A stretch of 63,085 bases of DNA from Nitrosomonas sp. (GCF_021731985.1 NZ_JAKFWH010000032.1:1-63085); one strand, 5' to 3'. Shown: positions 9,855 through 19,117, counted from the stretch's first letter. Numbers and translations: made by a program. The notes: generated by a model from the letters alone, not told the origin.

Positions 9855-11414
9855 TCAATGCCTCCTGTGATTGTGCGCACCGCCGGCTGCTTCCATGCGC
9901 ACCAACACAAATTCACCGGCGGATTCTTCCGCCATCTCAAAGCTAATTTGCTGACCCGGCTTGAATGATTGAAGTAAAGCCGGTTCCAGAAAGCGAAAGT
10001 CCATCGTCATGGCAGGCCACTGAAGACTTTCAATCGAACCATGCGCAAGTGTGACCGTCGCATGCGCTAAATCAATGGCTTTGATCGTCCCCTCGCCGCG
10101 ATGGATCATGCGGGAAGCGCTGGCAGGCTGTTCACTGGTCATTGTTTCTTGATGGTTTTGTCCAAATCCACTTAATGCATTCTTGAAATTGCTTTCCGCA
10201 TCGATCAGAAAATTCGCCTTGACCACCACAGCTTCCCCTGCTCGCAGTCCGCCCAGTACTTCGGCGTACCCATCGGCATGCATGCCGAGTTTCACCGTGC
10301 GCGGTTCAAAGCGGCCTGCACCGAGATCGATCAATACCACCCGGCGGGTACCGGTATCCAGGACTGCGGAATCAGGTACCGTTAACACTTTGTCTTTGCT
10401 GTGAATCGAAGCAAATTCGACGTGCGCATACATGGCAGGCTTTAGCAGACCATCGGGATTGGCAAGAATAATACGTACGATGGCTGTGCGCGTCTCGGGT
10501 GTCACCGCCGGGTATATAAATGCCACTTCACCGTTGAAGACTTTATCGGGATAAGCATCTATTCGAACAGTAGCCAACTGACCCGGATGAATGAGGCCGA
10601 GATCCTGTTCGAATACATCGGCCAGCATCCAAACACTCGACAAATCCGCGATTTGATAAAGCATTTCTCCCGGCATAAAGCGTTGCCCCATGACTGCCTG
10701 CTTTTCCAAAACCACACCATCGACTTTTGCGCGTAACGTCATGTATTGCTGAACTTCACCGGTTTGCTGCAGACGCCGCAATTCAGCTTCTGCAATGTCC
10801 CAATTGCGCAGTTTCTGCAATGCGCCAGCAATTAGTCGTTGCATGGCAGCACGCACGTCCGGATCGCTGTCGGCAACGGATTGCAGCCCTCTTACCGCAA
10901 TCAGGTATTCCTGTTGCGCGGTAATCAGCTCAGGGCTGTAGACATCCATCAAGGCATCGCCTTTTTTTACTGTTTGCCCTGTAGTGTTCACATACAGCCG
11001 GTGAATCCAGCCTTCAAACTTAGTCACCACGGTGTATTGTTTGCGCTCATCAATCTGAACGGTCGCTACCGCCCGCACAGTACGTATTAGCTCACGCAAT
11101 ATTGCCGCCTCTGAGCGAACGCCCAGCTTCTGCACTTTTTCCGTGCTGATGGTCACGACGCTCTGATCCGAAAGAGATTCGTCGCTGTCATAAACCGGCA
11201 GATAATCCATTCCCATCGAATCTTTTTTGGGTACCGGCGAAGTATCGGGCAAGCCCATCGGGTTGCGATAATACAAAATTTTCTTGGTTTTTTTCGTTTG
11301 GACTGTATCGCCATATGCAAATTTTTGCGATTGCGAGCTGCCCCACCAATAACCAGTGGACATCAAGGCGATCACTGTTAAAGCTAGCAACAATAATTTA
11401 ACGATTGATTTCAT
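9855..11414 (-). CDS. cusB: RND periplasmic adaptor with metal-binding and CusF-like domains
   Basis: A 519-residue membrane-fusion protein. After a signal-anchor (MKSIVKLLLLALTVIALMSTG) comes a short heavy-metal-binding segment (YYRNPMGLPDTSPVPKKDSMGMDYLPVY), then the lipoyl/barrel adaptor region (GWIHRLYVNTTGQTVKKGDALMDVYSPEL). A C-terminal CusF-like domain carries LQWPAMTMDFRF, with the Trp and Met residues that bind Cu(I) in CusF, and the protein ends in HNHRRH. Fusion of CusF to the adaptor makes a separate chaperone gene unnecessary. The ATG at 11414 follows GGAG by 6 nt; ATGs at 11426 and 11429 overlapping the cusC stop are alternatives. Confidence 0.88.
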   Translation of the reverse strand: MKSIVKLLLLALTVIALMSTGYWWGSSQSQKFAYGDTVQTKKTKKILYYRNPMGLPDTSPVPKKDSMGMDYLPVYDSDESLSDQSVVTISTEKVQKLGVRSEAAILRELIRTVRAVATVQIDERKQYTVVTKFEGWIHRLYVNTTGQTVKKGDALMDVYSPELITAQQEYLIAVRGLQSVADSDPDVRAAMQRLIAGALQKLRNWDIAEAELRRLQQTGEVQQYMTLRAKVDGVVLEKQAVMGQRFMPGEMLYQIADLSSVWMLADVFEQDLGLIHPGQLATVRIDAYPDKVFNGEVAFIYPAVTPETRTAIVRIILANPDGLLKPAMYAHVEFASIHSKDKVLTVPDSAVLDTGTRRVVLIDLGAGRFEPRTVKLGMHADGYAEVLGGLRAGEAVVVKANFLIDAESNFKNALSGFGQNHQETMTSEQPASASRMIHRGEGTIKAIDLAHATVTLAHGSIESLQWPAMTMDFRFLEPALLQSFKPGQQISFEMAEESAGEFVLVRMEAAGGAHNHRRH

Positions 11415-11425
11415 GGGAAACTCCA

Positions 11426-12802
11426 TCATCTGTGTTCATCATGGCGCTTGCCGACCAACAACTCGATTTCCGCCAGCGCCTTGTGGTAACTTGCGATTGC
11501 AGTAACTAAGCTGGTTTCGTAATCGAACACGGTCATTTGGTTATCCAGCAAGGTCAGAAAATCAACGCGATTCACCTTGTACGCTGACAATGACGATTCA
11601 ACGGTCAGCCGCGCTTGAGGCAGGATAGTCGATTGATAAAGCTGTGCTGATTTGTAGCTTTGCTCGGCAACGGCGAGTTGTTGCCGCAAGGCAGCGGCAA
11701 TCTCGTTGATTTGCGACTGGTGCAAGCTCAGTGCTTGATCACGCAACGCCAATGCTTCCGATACGCGCGGTTCCAATTTGCTTTTGCGCCATACCGGCAA
11801 GTTCATGGTCACAGTAAGACTGACCTCATCGGCACGGCCCGTGCCGTCCAACCGGCTTTCTCGTTGTCCGTACATCAAACGAGGAGTGAAGTCAGGGTAA
11901 TAATCTTTTTGCGCCAGATCCAACACCTTGTCGCTGCGCGCAATCATACTTTGCAATGCCAGCAAACGCGGGCGCTGGACTAAAGCTGATTCGTACAATG
12001 CTTCGAGTTTTAAGGCTGGTTCCTGATAAGGTTTTACCAGTAAAGGCACTGGCGCTTTGTTGCCCATGCTGCGGCCAAGCGCACGCAACAAATTCGCTTC
12101 AAACATCGACTGCTCACGTGCTAAGCCGATCAAGCGATCTACAATCCGTGATACTTGGGTTTGCGCTTTCAGTACATCGGCTTGAGTGCCTTGCCCGACT
12201 TGATAGCGTTCTTCCGCAATACGCAAGAAATGTTCGAGGGTTTGCTTATTCTTTTCCACCAGCTTGATCAGTTCGAGCGTGAGTCCGAGATCGAAATAGG
12301 CGGTTTTGAGGTCATGCACGATACGATTGATGGTTTCCTGATAACCATACTCGATCGCCTCTGCATCCTTGCTGGCTACCGCCTCGCGCAAATCGCGCTT
12401 GCCCGGAAAAGGCAATGCCTGCGCCAACCCGATCATTTTCATCGTCATATCTTCGGTACGAAAAGGCGATGCGGCAATCGGCATATACAACACACCGATT
12501 TCAACTTGCGGATCGTCCAATGCACCTGCCGGTGCGACCCTTTGCTGTGCGGCTTGATGTTCCTGAGCCGCAGCCCGGATTTCTGGATTATTTTTCAGTG
12601 TTTCCGCGATCAATTCAGATAACAGCGGGGTGTTATGCACCAGAAGCGCGTCCTCGGTTGCTCTTTCAACTGACTTTGAGAAAATAATCGAACGAGATTC
12701 TTGTGCTTGAGCGGTTATCGCGGTGATTGTCCCTATTAATGCGATCACTCCTGCACGAATCATAGTAGTCGATTGGATTTGAACAAAAAATATTAAATAC
12801 AT
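11426..12802 (-). CDS. cusC: TolC-family outer-membrane factor of the metal efflux system
   Basis: A 458-residue OEP-family protein with a signal peptide ending near ITAQAQES, long helices rich in Q and A, and the repeated coiled-coil pattern of TolC-like channels (LGLTLELIKLVEKNKQTLEHF; AEERYQVGQGTQADVLKAQTQ). It would form the outer-membrane exit duct for cusBA. The ATG at 12802 sits behind GGAGG with good spacing, preferred over a TTG four codons upstream. It is the first gene of the efflux operon cusC-cusB-cusA, with touching or overlapping ends. Confidence 0.85.
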   Translation of the reverse strand: MYLIFFVQIQSTTMIRAGVIALIGTITAITAQAQESRSIIFSKSVERATEDALLVHNTPLLSELIAETLKNNPEIRAAAQEHQAAQQRVAPAGALDDPQVEIGVLYMPIAASPFRTEDMTMKMIGLAQALPFPGKRDLREAVASKDAEAIEYGYQETINRIVHDLKTAYFDLGLTLELIKLVEKNKQTLEHFLRIAEERYQVGQGTQADVLKAQTQVSRIVDRLIGLAREQSMFEANLLRALGRSMGNKAPVPLLVKPYQEPALKLEALYESALVQRPRLLALQSMIARSDKVLDLAQKDYYPDFTPRLMYGQRESRLDGTGRADEVSLTVTMNLPVWRKSKLEPRVSEALALRDQALSLHQSQINEIAAALRQQLAVAEQSYKSAQLYQSTILPQARLTVESSLSAYKVNRVDFLTLLDNQMTVFDYETSLVTAIASYHKALAEIELLVGKRHDEHR

Positions 12803-12844
12803 CAATGCCTCCAAACCGTAATCAATGATACTGCCATGGCAGAA

Positions 12845-12860
12845 AACCTGCCGGCAGGTT
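12845..12860. promoter_or_regulatory. Perfect 16-bp palindrome upstream of the efflux operon
   Basis: AACCTGCCGGCAGGTT is fully self-complementary and lies 43 nt upstream of the cusC start. This is a natural place for an operator of a metal-responsive repressor or activator. No regulator gene for it is seen next door. Confidence 0.35.
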
Positions 12861-12961
12861 ATCGAATAGGGTTAGCGTGCATAGTTCGCCAGTTCGCCAA
12901 TGCTACCTTGGTGTACTGCGTCTCGCTTAATAACCCTCTACTCGCGCTTACGCGCAAACAA

Positions 12962-13342
12962 TTAGGATTGGGCGGTTAGAGGTGGGCGTTGCGGCTGTTC
13001 GGGTACAAATGAAATAAAACTGGAATGTAATGAAGTAATGGCGGAAGTGTGATTAGTGAGTACTGGCGCAGTATAGCCCGACAGAATCGGCGTATTGCTA
13101 TATGCGTCACAAGCGGTATCGTTGCATGGCAAGCTGGCTAACAAATGATCGGTTGTATTATCTGCTGTTTGCTTATGACAAGCATCGTGATGATGGCTAT
13201 CGATGGTTACCGTAGATTTCTCATGATGACTTGGGAAGCTTTTTTCCTGCACACACACTGATAAAACAGCCGCCGTAGCGCCTTGCAACGGCAGCCACAG
13301 CATAAAAAAAACCAATAGCCATTTGTAGTTACGTGCTTTCAT
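12962..13342 (-). CDS. CzcI-like small periplasmic His-rich protein
   Basis: A 126-residue secreted protein: signal peptide MKARNYKWLLVFFMLWLPLQ ending near ATAA, then His/Cys-containing stretches (CVQEKSFPSHHEK, DSHHHDACHK, CNDTACDAY). Small proteins of this build (CzcI-like) often sit just upstream of CzcCBA/CusCBA operons and are thought to help sense or buffer metals. It lies 160 nt upstream of cusC on the same strand and may be co-transcribed. The assignment rests on position, size and composition, not on a catalytic motif. Confidence 0.6.
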   Translation of the reverse strand: MKARNYKWLLVFFMLWLPLQGATAAVLSVCVQEKSFPSHHEKSTVTIDSHHHDACHKQTADNTTDHLLASLPCNDTACDAYSNTPILSGYTAPVLTNHTSAITSLHSSFISFVPEQPQRPPLTAQS

Positions 13343-13591
13343 GTCGTTTCATTATAAATGATTTCCAGTTTTGACAAATAAAATCTGCAAATATTCAAGT
13401 CCCTCATCAACGTGGCTGATTGGAATCCATCACTTGCTGAAATTGCCAATCATAATGGCTTGCCCCCGAGATTTTTGCCATGCGGTTAAACTGGCCACAT
13501 CATTTGTTACCAATCCGAACAGCTTATTTGCGCTCTGTATAGAAAAACAAGTCGCTTATTGCATCAACAGGATGACTCCATTACAATCATT

Positions 13592-13604
13592 GCAACATTG
13601 TTGC
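13592..13604. promoter_or_regulatory. Candidate Fur/Zur operator before the regulator gene
   Basis: GCAACATTGTTGC is a 13-bp perfect inverted repeat centred 19 nt upstream of the regulator ATG at 13617. It shares the half-sites GCAAC-N3-GTTGC with the palindrome in front of the ZnuD-like receptor, suggesting autoregulation. Confidence 0.55.
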
Positions 13605-13616
13605 GTTTATTTAAGT

Positions 13617-14045
13617 ATGTTTATGTTTAATAAGCTTCACAGAACCGCTGAGGAGTTGATCCGGCACAGCGGTGGCCGGGTTACGGTAGGCCGAATTAGA
13701 ATACTGTCTGTTTTGCTGGCGGAACAGCAAGCAATTACGCACCGGGAAATTGAACAGCGTTTGCCGCAAACTTTGCAACTGGATCGAGTGACTTTATATC
13801 GCGCGCTGGAATGGCTTGCCGATAAAAATCTGATCCACAAAGTAACCAGTGACGACCGGGCTTGGCGTTATCATGCCAACCGGGAATTGCATACACATCA
13901 ACATGCACATTTCAAATGTACCCGCTGTGCACAGATGATCTGCCTGGATGATTTGCCGATTGAGCGAAGCTGGCCTTTACCGGCTGGCTACCGATTTCAA
14001 GAAATTGAGCTAACGGTAAAAGGCCTTTGTGCCGATTGTAGTTAA
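13617..14045 (+). CDS. Fur-family metalloregulator, probably Zur-like
   Basis: A 142-residue Fur-family protein. The N-terminal winged helix contains RVTVGRIRILSVLLAEQQ and QLDRVTLYRALEWLADKNLI. The dimerisation/metal part has the His-rich HTHQHAHFKC segment, a CTRC pair and a terminal CADC pair, the structural zinc site of this family. Neighbouring a ZnuD-like receptor, with a shared operator, it is more likely a zinc sensor (Zur) than an iron sensor; that is inference. The open frame extends upstream to 13371, but those residues do not look Fur-like and would cover the operator, so ATG 13617 (or 13623) is preferred. Confidence 0.8.
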   Translation: MFMFNKLHRTAEELIRHSGGRVTVGRIRILSVLLAEQQAITHREIEQRLPQTLQLDRVTLYRALEWLADKNLIHKVTSDDRAWRYHANRELHTHQHAHFKCTRCAQMICLDDLPIERSWPLPAGYRFQEIELTVKGLCADCS

Positions 14046-14110
14046 AAAATTCACTTCACAAAAAAAGGTCGAGTGATTTTATATGGTTAGAAAACCACTT
14101 TGAATTTCCA

Positions 14111-14443
14111 ATGATACGCAAAAGCTTATTTCTGATTTTGACGTTAGCATTATTGTCTGTGCCGATCTTTTCGATGGCACACGCTTTCACACATTTCGCA
14201 CAGGCCGATGTGCTCGATGTTACTGAAACCGGGACTGATGATGGCGCTGATCTCGATGAAATCTGTTTGGATTGTCTTGCGCTTACTGCACTCAATATCT
14301 TTTTAGTTGCTTCTGGGCTAGCCCTTTGTGGCCCGATAGCACGTCACCGCTTGTCATTACTGACAGTCAGACATCATTCTGATAACAAAACCCTTTCCTA
14401 TCATTCACGTGCACCTCCTGTTTCATTCCATCTGATTTATTAA
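14111..14443 (+). CDS. Small membrane/periplasmic protein of unknown function
   Basis: A 110-residue protein with a clear signal peptide or N-terminal helix (MIRKSLFLILTLALLSVPIFS) ending at AHA. An acidic segment with an ICLDCLAL Cys pair and a second hydrophobic helix (LTALNIFLVASGLALCGPIA) follow. The arrangement resembles DUF2946-like small proteins found near metal-uptake receptors. I do not recognise a function. It lies between the Fur-type regulator and the ZnuD-like receptor on the same strand, so a role in metal homeostasis is plausible. Confidence 0.6.
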   Translation: MIRKSLFLILTLALLSVPIFSMAHAFTHFAQADVLDVTETGTDDGADLDEICLDCLALTALNIFLVASGLALCGPIARHRLSLLTVRHHSDNKTLSYHSRAPPVSFHLIY

Positions 14444-14531
14444 ACGGTTAATCCTGATCTGTATCAGTCGCTAAACAGTCTATTGATTGTCTTGACTTGT
14501 ATTGATTGCTTGTGATCGATCAGTCTCATTG

Positions 14532-14548
14532 GTGCAACTCAGTTGCAC
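14532..14548. promoter_or_regulatory. Candidate Fur/Zur operator before the ZnuD-like receptor
   Basis: GTGCAACTCAGTTGCAC is a 17-bp perfect palindrome 31 nt upstream of the receptor ATG. Its core GCAAC-N3-GTTGC is the same as at 13592-13604. Two matching palindromes around one regulator gene make this a strong operator candidate. Confidence 0.6.
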
Positions 14549-14579
14549 ACCAAACACCCTATTTAATTAGGAAAGCTGC

Positions 14580-16643
14580 ATGGATTGTTCTAATCATAAA
14601 TTAAATAATGCTGCCGGGTTGTATAAAGGCAAGGCATCTCAAACAGTGGCAGTTATCTTGGTATTTTCCCTGCTGGAAATATCCAATAGTCATGCACAAA
14701 GCGTCAATAAGAACGTCGAGTTACCGAGTGTCCAAATTACTGCGCCGAACGCAAGCTCAGCTGAATCGTCTGGAGTCAAGGCTGATATTGTATTGCAAGG
14801 CGATCGCCTGCGCCGGAAACGTGAAACCAATCTGGGCGATACGCTATCGCATGAACTGGGAGTAACGTCTAGTAGCTTTGGACCAGGTGCTGGCCGCCCA
14901 ATTATTCGAGGACAGGACGGGCCTCGTGTACAGGTTCTAGAAAATGGCGTTGGTACGGGTGATCTGTCGATCATTAGCCCGGATCATGCCGTGGCAACTG
15001 AAACCTTAAATGCGTCACGCATCGAAATACTACGCGGACCATCCACATTGTTATACGGCAGCGGTGTGTCCGGCGGCGTGGTGAATGTCGTCAACGATCG
15101 CATACCTGATCGCTTGTTTAAGACACCACAAGCAAACTTTGAAGGACGCTTCAATTCTGCTCTGGAAGAACGCAATGGTGCGCTCAATGCATCAGGAAGC
15201 TTGGGCAGAATGTCCTGGAATATTGAAGGCGCCAAAAGAAAAACCAATGATGTTCATATCCCCGGGCGTGCGAATCCCAATGATCCAAACAGTGAAATTG
15301 GTTTTGTCAGAAATAGTGCCATCGATTCGAGTAATTTATCGGTGGGCAGTTCCTATATCGGCGAGCGCGGCTTTGTGGGCATGTCGGTTTCAAGGATGGA
15401 AAATTTTTACGGTATTCCCGGACCGGAAGGTGCAAAAATTGACATGAATCAGACTCGCTATGGTTTGGCTGGTGATCTGGATAACCCGTTAAAAGGATTC
15501 CAGCAACTCAAGATGCGCTTTAATTATAATGATTACCAGCACAAGGAGCTCGAACAAAGTGGTGATGCTGGCAGCCGTTTTAAAAATAATGAATTGGATA
15601 GCCGAGCCGAACTCATTCATTCCCCCATCGCTCAGTGGCAAGGCGTCATGGGCATTCAACTACAAAACCGAAATTTTTCCGCTAAAGGTGAAGAAGCTTT
15701 CGTGCCATCGAGTCTCTCGCAATCGGCTGGATTATTTATGCTTGAAAAGCGTGAATGGCAGCAATGGCGATTTGAAGTGGGCGGACGGTTTGAACATACC
15801 GCTCATAACCCGCAAGCCGCGCTGCTTCAAACACGTGACTTTAATCTGTATAGCGTATCCGCAGGAAGTGCCTGGAAATTTATGGATGGTTATCAGATCG
15901 ATTTGACTGCCACGCGCGGACAACGTGCCCCGAATACTGTCGCACTGTATGCCAACGGTAAGCATGTAGCCACCAATACTTTTGAGCAAGGGGATCAAGC
16001 CTTGAGAAAAGAAACTTCGAATAATTTTGACATTGCACTGCAAAAAACCACGGGTACGATCACCGGAAAAGTAAATTTATTCTATAACTACATCAATGAT
16101 TATATCTTCCAGCAAAGTCGCGATAGCAATCGCGATGGCTTCGCGGACAGGGTTAATGATGAAGGCCTATTGGATAGGCATGGCGCTTTTCTGGTTCAGG
16201 ATTTTTCACAAACACGTGCAAAATTTTACGGTGTGGAAGCCGAAGCTATTGTTGCATTATTACCCGATACGCTTAATCTGCGGCTATTTACTGATATCGT
16301 GTACGGCAAGCTAAAGGATAACGGCAGTATTCCACGTATGACTCCACAACGCTTCGGCTTTGATCTGGATTACAGGAAAAATGCTTGGCAAGCCAATTTT
16401 AACCTCACACGGGTAACTCGCCAGGATCGCGTAGCCGTATTGGAAACTGAAACGTCCGGCTACACGCTGATGAATGCCGAAATGGGCTATCACATGAAAC
16501 TATCCAAATCCGCTCACTATACACTTTTCCTGCAGGGCAGAAATTTGTTGGATAGCGACATGCGTGTACATACCTCGTTTCTGAAAGATACCGCACCGCT
16601 GCCGGGACGAGCTATCGTTGCAGGAATTAGAGGTGCATTTTAA
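14580..16643 (+). CDS. znuD: TonB-dependent receptor, ZnuD-like (zinc uptake)
   Basis: A 687-residue outer-membrane receptor. A signal peptide (VILVFSLLEISNSHAQ) is followed by a plug domain with RPIIRGQDGPRVQVLENGVG, LSIISPDHAVATET and RIEILRGPSTLLYGSGVSGG, the typical plug pattern of the ZnuD group, and a C-terminal barrel ending in RGAF. ZnuD imports zinc (and haem in some species) using TonB energy. The zinc reading is supported by the adjacent Zur-like gene and shared operator, and by an ABC metal importer at 61-63 kb. The start has AGGAAAG 4 nt upstream. Confidence 0.82.
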   Translation: MDCSNHKLNNAAGLYKGKASQTVAVILVFSLLEISNSHAQSVNKNVELPSVQITAPNASSAESSGVKADIVLQGDRLRRKRETNLGDTLSHELGVTSSSFGPGAGRPIIRGQDGPRVQVLENGVGTGDLSIISPDHAVATETLNASRIEILRGPSTLLYGSGVSGGVVNVVNDRIPDRLFKTPQANFEGRFNSALEERNGALNASGSLGRMSWNIEGAKRKTNDVHIPGRANPNDPNSEIGFVRNSAIDSSNLSVGSSYIGERGFVGMSVSRMENFYGIPGPEGAKIDMNQTRYGLAGDLDNPLKGFQQLKMRFNYNDYQHKELEQSGDAGSRFKNNELDSRAELIHSPIAQWQGVMGIQLQNRNFSAKGEEAFVPSSLSQSAGLFMLEKREWQQWRFEVGGRFEHTAHNPQAALLQTRDFNLYSVSAGSAWKFMDGYQIDLTATRGQRAPNTVALYANGKHVATNTFEQGDQALRKETSNNFDIALQKTTGTITGKVNLFYNYINDYIFQQSRDSNRDGFADRVNDEGLLDRHGAFLVQDFSQTRAKFYGVEAEAIVALLPDTLNLRLFTDIVYGKLKDNGSIPRMTPQRFGFDLDYRKNAWQANFNLTRVTRQDRVAVLETETSGYTLMNAEMGYHMKLSKSAHYTLFLQGRNLLDSDMRVHTSFLKDTAPLPGRAIVAGIRGAF

Positions 16644-16711
16644 AAATTAGATGCTACCAGTATTCAGACATGTGTAATTGATATGAGAATCTAAGTGCTG
16701 GTCTTTCTGGC

Positions 16712-16720
16712 TGCTATAAT
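16712..16720 (+). promoter_or_regulatory. Extended -10 promoter of the CHASE2-cyclase gene
   Basis: TGCTATAAT is a perfect extended -10 element, 110 nt upstream of the gene. No strong -35 is present at 17 bp, as expected for extended -10 promoters. Confidence 0.5.
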
Positions 16721-16830
16721 GAAAACCGTGTAGTCCTAAAAACCGTTCTCAGGATTATGATTTCAAGCTATTTTGAATGCCTCAAAAATCGTTTCTATCA
16801 ATCTTGTTTCAGTAGGTCCGGAACACCAAC

Positions 16831-19080
16831 ATGGCAAAATGGTTAAAGCAGCTACTTTTAGGTAGTTTTATCGGTTTATTCGGTGTGCTTGTATACCTAT
16901 TGCCGCTCGGGTTAGCGCTTGAAGAAAAATTTGGCTTAAACTGGCTATTTCACTTGCGCGGTGTGGTTACTTCGCCCGATGATGTAATTGTTGTTGCGAT
17001 TGATCAGCCTTCTGCCACCCAATTGGATTTACCGATTACACCGCGACTATGGCCACGCGACTTACATGCCAGCCTGATTGATAAGCTTACCGAGGTGGGT
17101 GCGCGAGTCATCATTTTTGATCTTATTTTTGACACGCCCAGCGTGATACCAGAGAACGACAAGAAGCTAGCACATGCGATAAAAGCGGCGGGAAATGTCG
17201 TATTAATTGAACGATTGGTTTATCGAGATACCGGATTACTCATAGACGATGAGCAAACACAAAATCGCCTTTTTGAAGAAGGCCCCGCCCCCCTCCTGCC
17301 AATCATTGCAGATGCTGCCGAAGCTCGTGCACCTTTTCCATTACCTAAAGCAGAACGAGTCAATGATTATTGGACTTTTAAAGCGAGTGCTGGAGATATT
17401 CCCACGGCACCAGTCATCGTGCTACAAATTTTCACCTTGCCAATATACGACGATTTTGTTCGCTTACTACAAGCAGCAGATCCAACAATAACCGAACAAT
17501 TACCTTCTCATGCGAAAGATGGCGATATCGAGGATTTGATATTAACACTGCGCCATATATTCATTAATCGGCCACAAATAACTCAAAAGATACAAGCCGA
17601 GCTCAATCGTGATTCAAATATGAATCTCACCGAAAAGAAGATGGTCACTTCGTTATTAAATTTATATTCAGGTCACGAAAAGAACTACCTAAATTTCTAT
17701 GGACCGCCACGCAGTATTACCACAGTACCTTATTATCAAGTATCAAAGCTTCATGAAAATAAAATTGCTAAAAATCTACCGGAAGGGATCGATTTCAAGG
17801 ATAAAGTTGTTTTTGTCGGATTTTCAGGTGCCACGCAGCCCGAGCAAGATATCGTGCGAGATGATTATCATACGGTATTCTCAAATCCAGACGGCCTTTT
17901 CATAAGCGGCGTCGAGATTGCTGCAACGGCTTTTGCCAATTTATTGGAGAACAAGCCTATCAGGCCTTTACCACTTTCGGGTGCTCTAGGCATTTTATTT
18001 CTGCTTGGTTTTGTGATGGGAATTGTTTTCCTGATTTTGTCTACCCGGGAATCTATTGTACTGGGTATTTTTGTCATATCGATTTACACTTTCTGCGCAT
18101 ACTACCTGTTTAAGGAAGCCGCTATTTGGTCACCTGTAATGATTCCACTTTCACAAATACTGTTTGCTTTTATCTTGGCAGAAATACAAAAGCATCACTT
18201 AGAAAAAAAGAAAAGTAAGCAACTCGAGATACAACTAGCGGAAATCAGAAAATCATTAGGCTCTTCTTATCCCAACAGAACCGTAGAAAGAATATTAGGA
18301 AACAAAGATGAACAAGGCATTTGCAGCCCCTGCTTAACCACGGATGTGGCGGGATACACCACATTATCCGAGCTGATGGATTCAAGGGATTTGGGTCAAT
18401 TGATAAATGAATATCGCGATGTATTAAAAAATCCAATTCGACAACATGATGGGCACATCATGGATATGATTGCAGACTCAATGCTGGCGATATGGATTGA
18501 TGATCCGGAAAATGCCAGTCTGCGAACAAAAGCATGCCAGGCATCCCTTGATTTAGCTGCCGCAGTTGAGCGTTTCAACCAATCACAATCAGACAGTAGG
18601 CTACTATTACCGACCAGAATAGGTTTGCATTTTGGTGAAATGTCACTGAGAAGAGGGGATGGAAGTTACAACGTCATTGGAGATGTCGTAAACACAGCCA
18701 ATCGAATTCAAGGCGCCAATAAAGTTCTCAAAACACGTATCTTGCTATCGAGTGAAGTAGCTGATGGCTTGGATGGCTTTCTTACGCGTTCTCTTGGTGA
18801 TTTTATATTACCGGGTAAAACAATCCCGGTAAAACTATTGGAACTCGTAGCCTATCGGCAATCAGCCAGTGAAGAACAATTGTGGTTATGTGAAATCTTC
18901 ATGCGCGCATTGAATGCTTACCAATTACAGAGGTGGATTGAAGCCAGTCAAGGTTTTTACGACATTCTCAAGGTGTTTCCTACGGATGGTCCAACGCAAT
19001 TCTTTCTGTCGTTGTGTTTGCGGTACATGGATGAACCCCCAACAAGCCCCTGGCCTACCTCAAGAATCGACAGCAAATAA
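16831..19080 (+). CDS. CHASE2-domain class III adenylate/guanylate cyclase
   Basis: A 749-residue membrane sensor cyclase. An N-terminal TM helix (about 7-30) leads into an extracytoplasmic CHASE2 sensor (to about 365), then three TM helices (about 380-450) and a cytoplasmic class III cyclase domain (about 490-680). The metal-binding Asp residues are in LTTDVAGYT (D505) and MIADSM (D549); the transition-state pair is in VVNTANRIQ (N621, R625). The usual adenine-selecting Lys four residues before D549 is Asp here, so cAMP versus cGMP cannot be fixed by rule. A Crp-type protein with its own candidate sites is encoded 5 kb downstream, pointing to cAMP (inference). Confidence 0.85.
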   Translation: MAKWLKQLLLGSFIGLFGVLVYLLPLGLALEEKFGLNWLFHLRGVVTSPDDVIVVAIDQPSATQLDLPITPRLWPRDLHASLIDKLTEVGARVIIFDLIFDTPSVIPENDKKLAHAIKAAGNVVLIERLVYRDTGLLIDDEQTQNRLFEEGPAPLLPIIADAAEARAPFPLPKAERVNDYWTFKASAGDIPTAPVIVLQIFTLPIYDDFVRLLQAADPTITEQLPSHAKDGDIEDLILTLRHIFINRPQITQKIQAELNRDSNMNLTEKKMVTSLLNLYSGHEKNYLNFYGPPRSITTVPYYQVSKLHENKIAKNLPEGIDFKDKVVFVGFSGATQPEQDIVRDDYHTVFSNPDGLFISGVEIAATAFANLLENKPIRPLPLSGALGILFLLGFVMGIVFLILSTRESIVLGIFVISIYTFCAYYLFKEAAIWSPVMIPLSQILFAFILAEIQKHHLEKKKSKQLEIQLAEIRKSLGSSYPNRTVERILGNKDEQGICSPCLTTDVAGYTTLSELMDSRDLGQLINEYRDVLKNPIRQHDGHIMDMIADSMLAIWIDDPENASLRTKACQASLDLAAAVERFNQSQSDSRLLLPTRIGLHFGEMSLRRGDGSYNVIGDVVNTANRIQGANKVLKTRILLSSEVADGLDGFLTRSLGDFILPGKTIPVKLLELVAYRQSASEEQLWLCEIFMRALNAYQLQRWIEASQGFYDILKVFPTDGPTQFFLSLCLRYMDEPPTSPWPTSRIDSK

Positions 19081-19117
19081 TATCTATTAGTGAAAAAACA
19101 AGTAAAAACTATTTGCG

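Noticed and set aside
9854-9940. Longer N-terminus for the RND pump
   Set aside because: It would overlap the adaptor's coding end. The ATG at 9853 has an excellent AGGAGG site and the typical MLRYIIEWSIRHV start.
13371-13616. Longer N-terminus for the Fur-type regulator
   Set aside because: The extra 82 residues do not resemble the family and would place the palindromic operator inside the gene.
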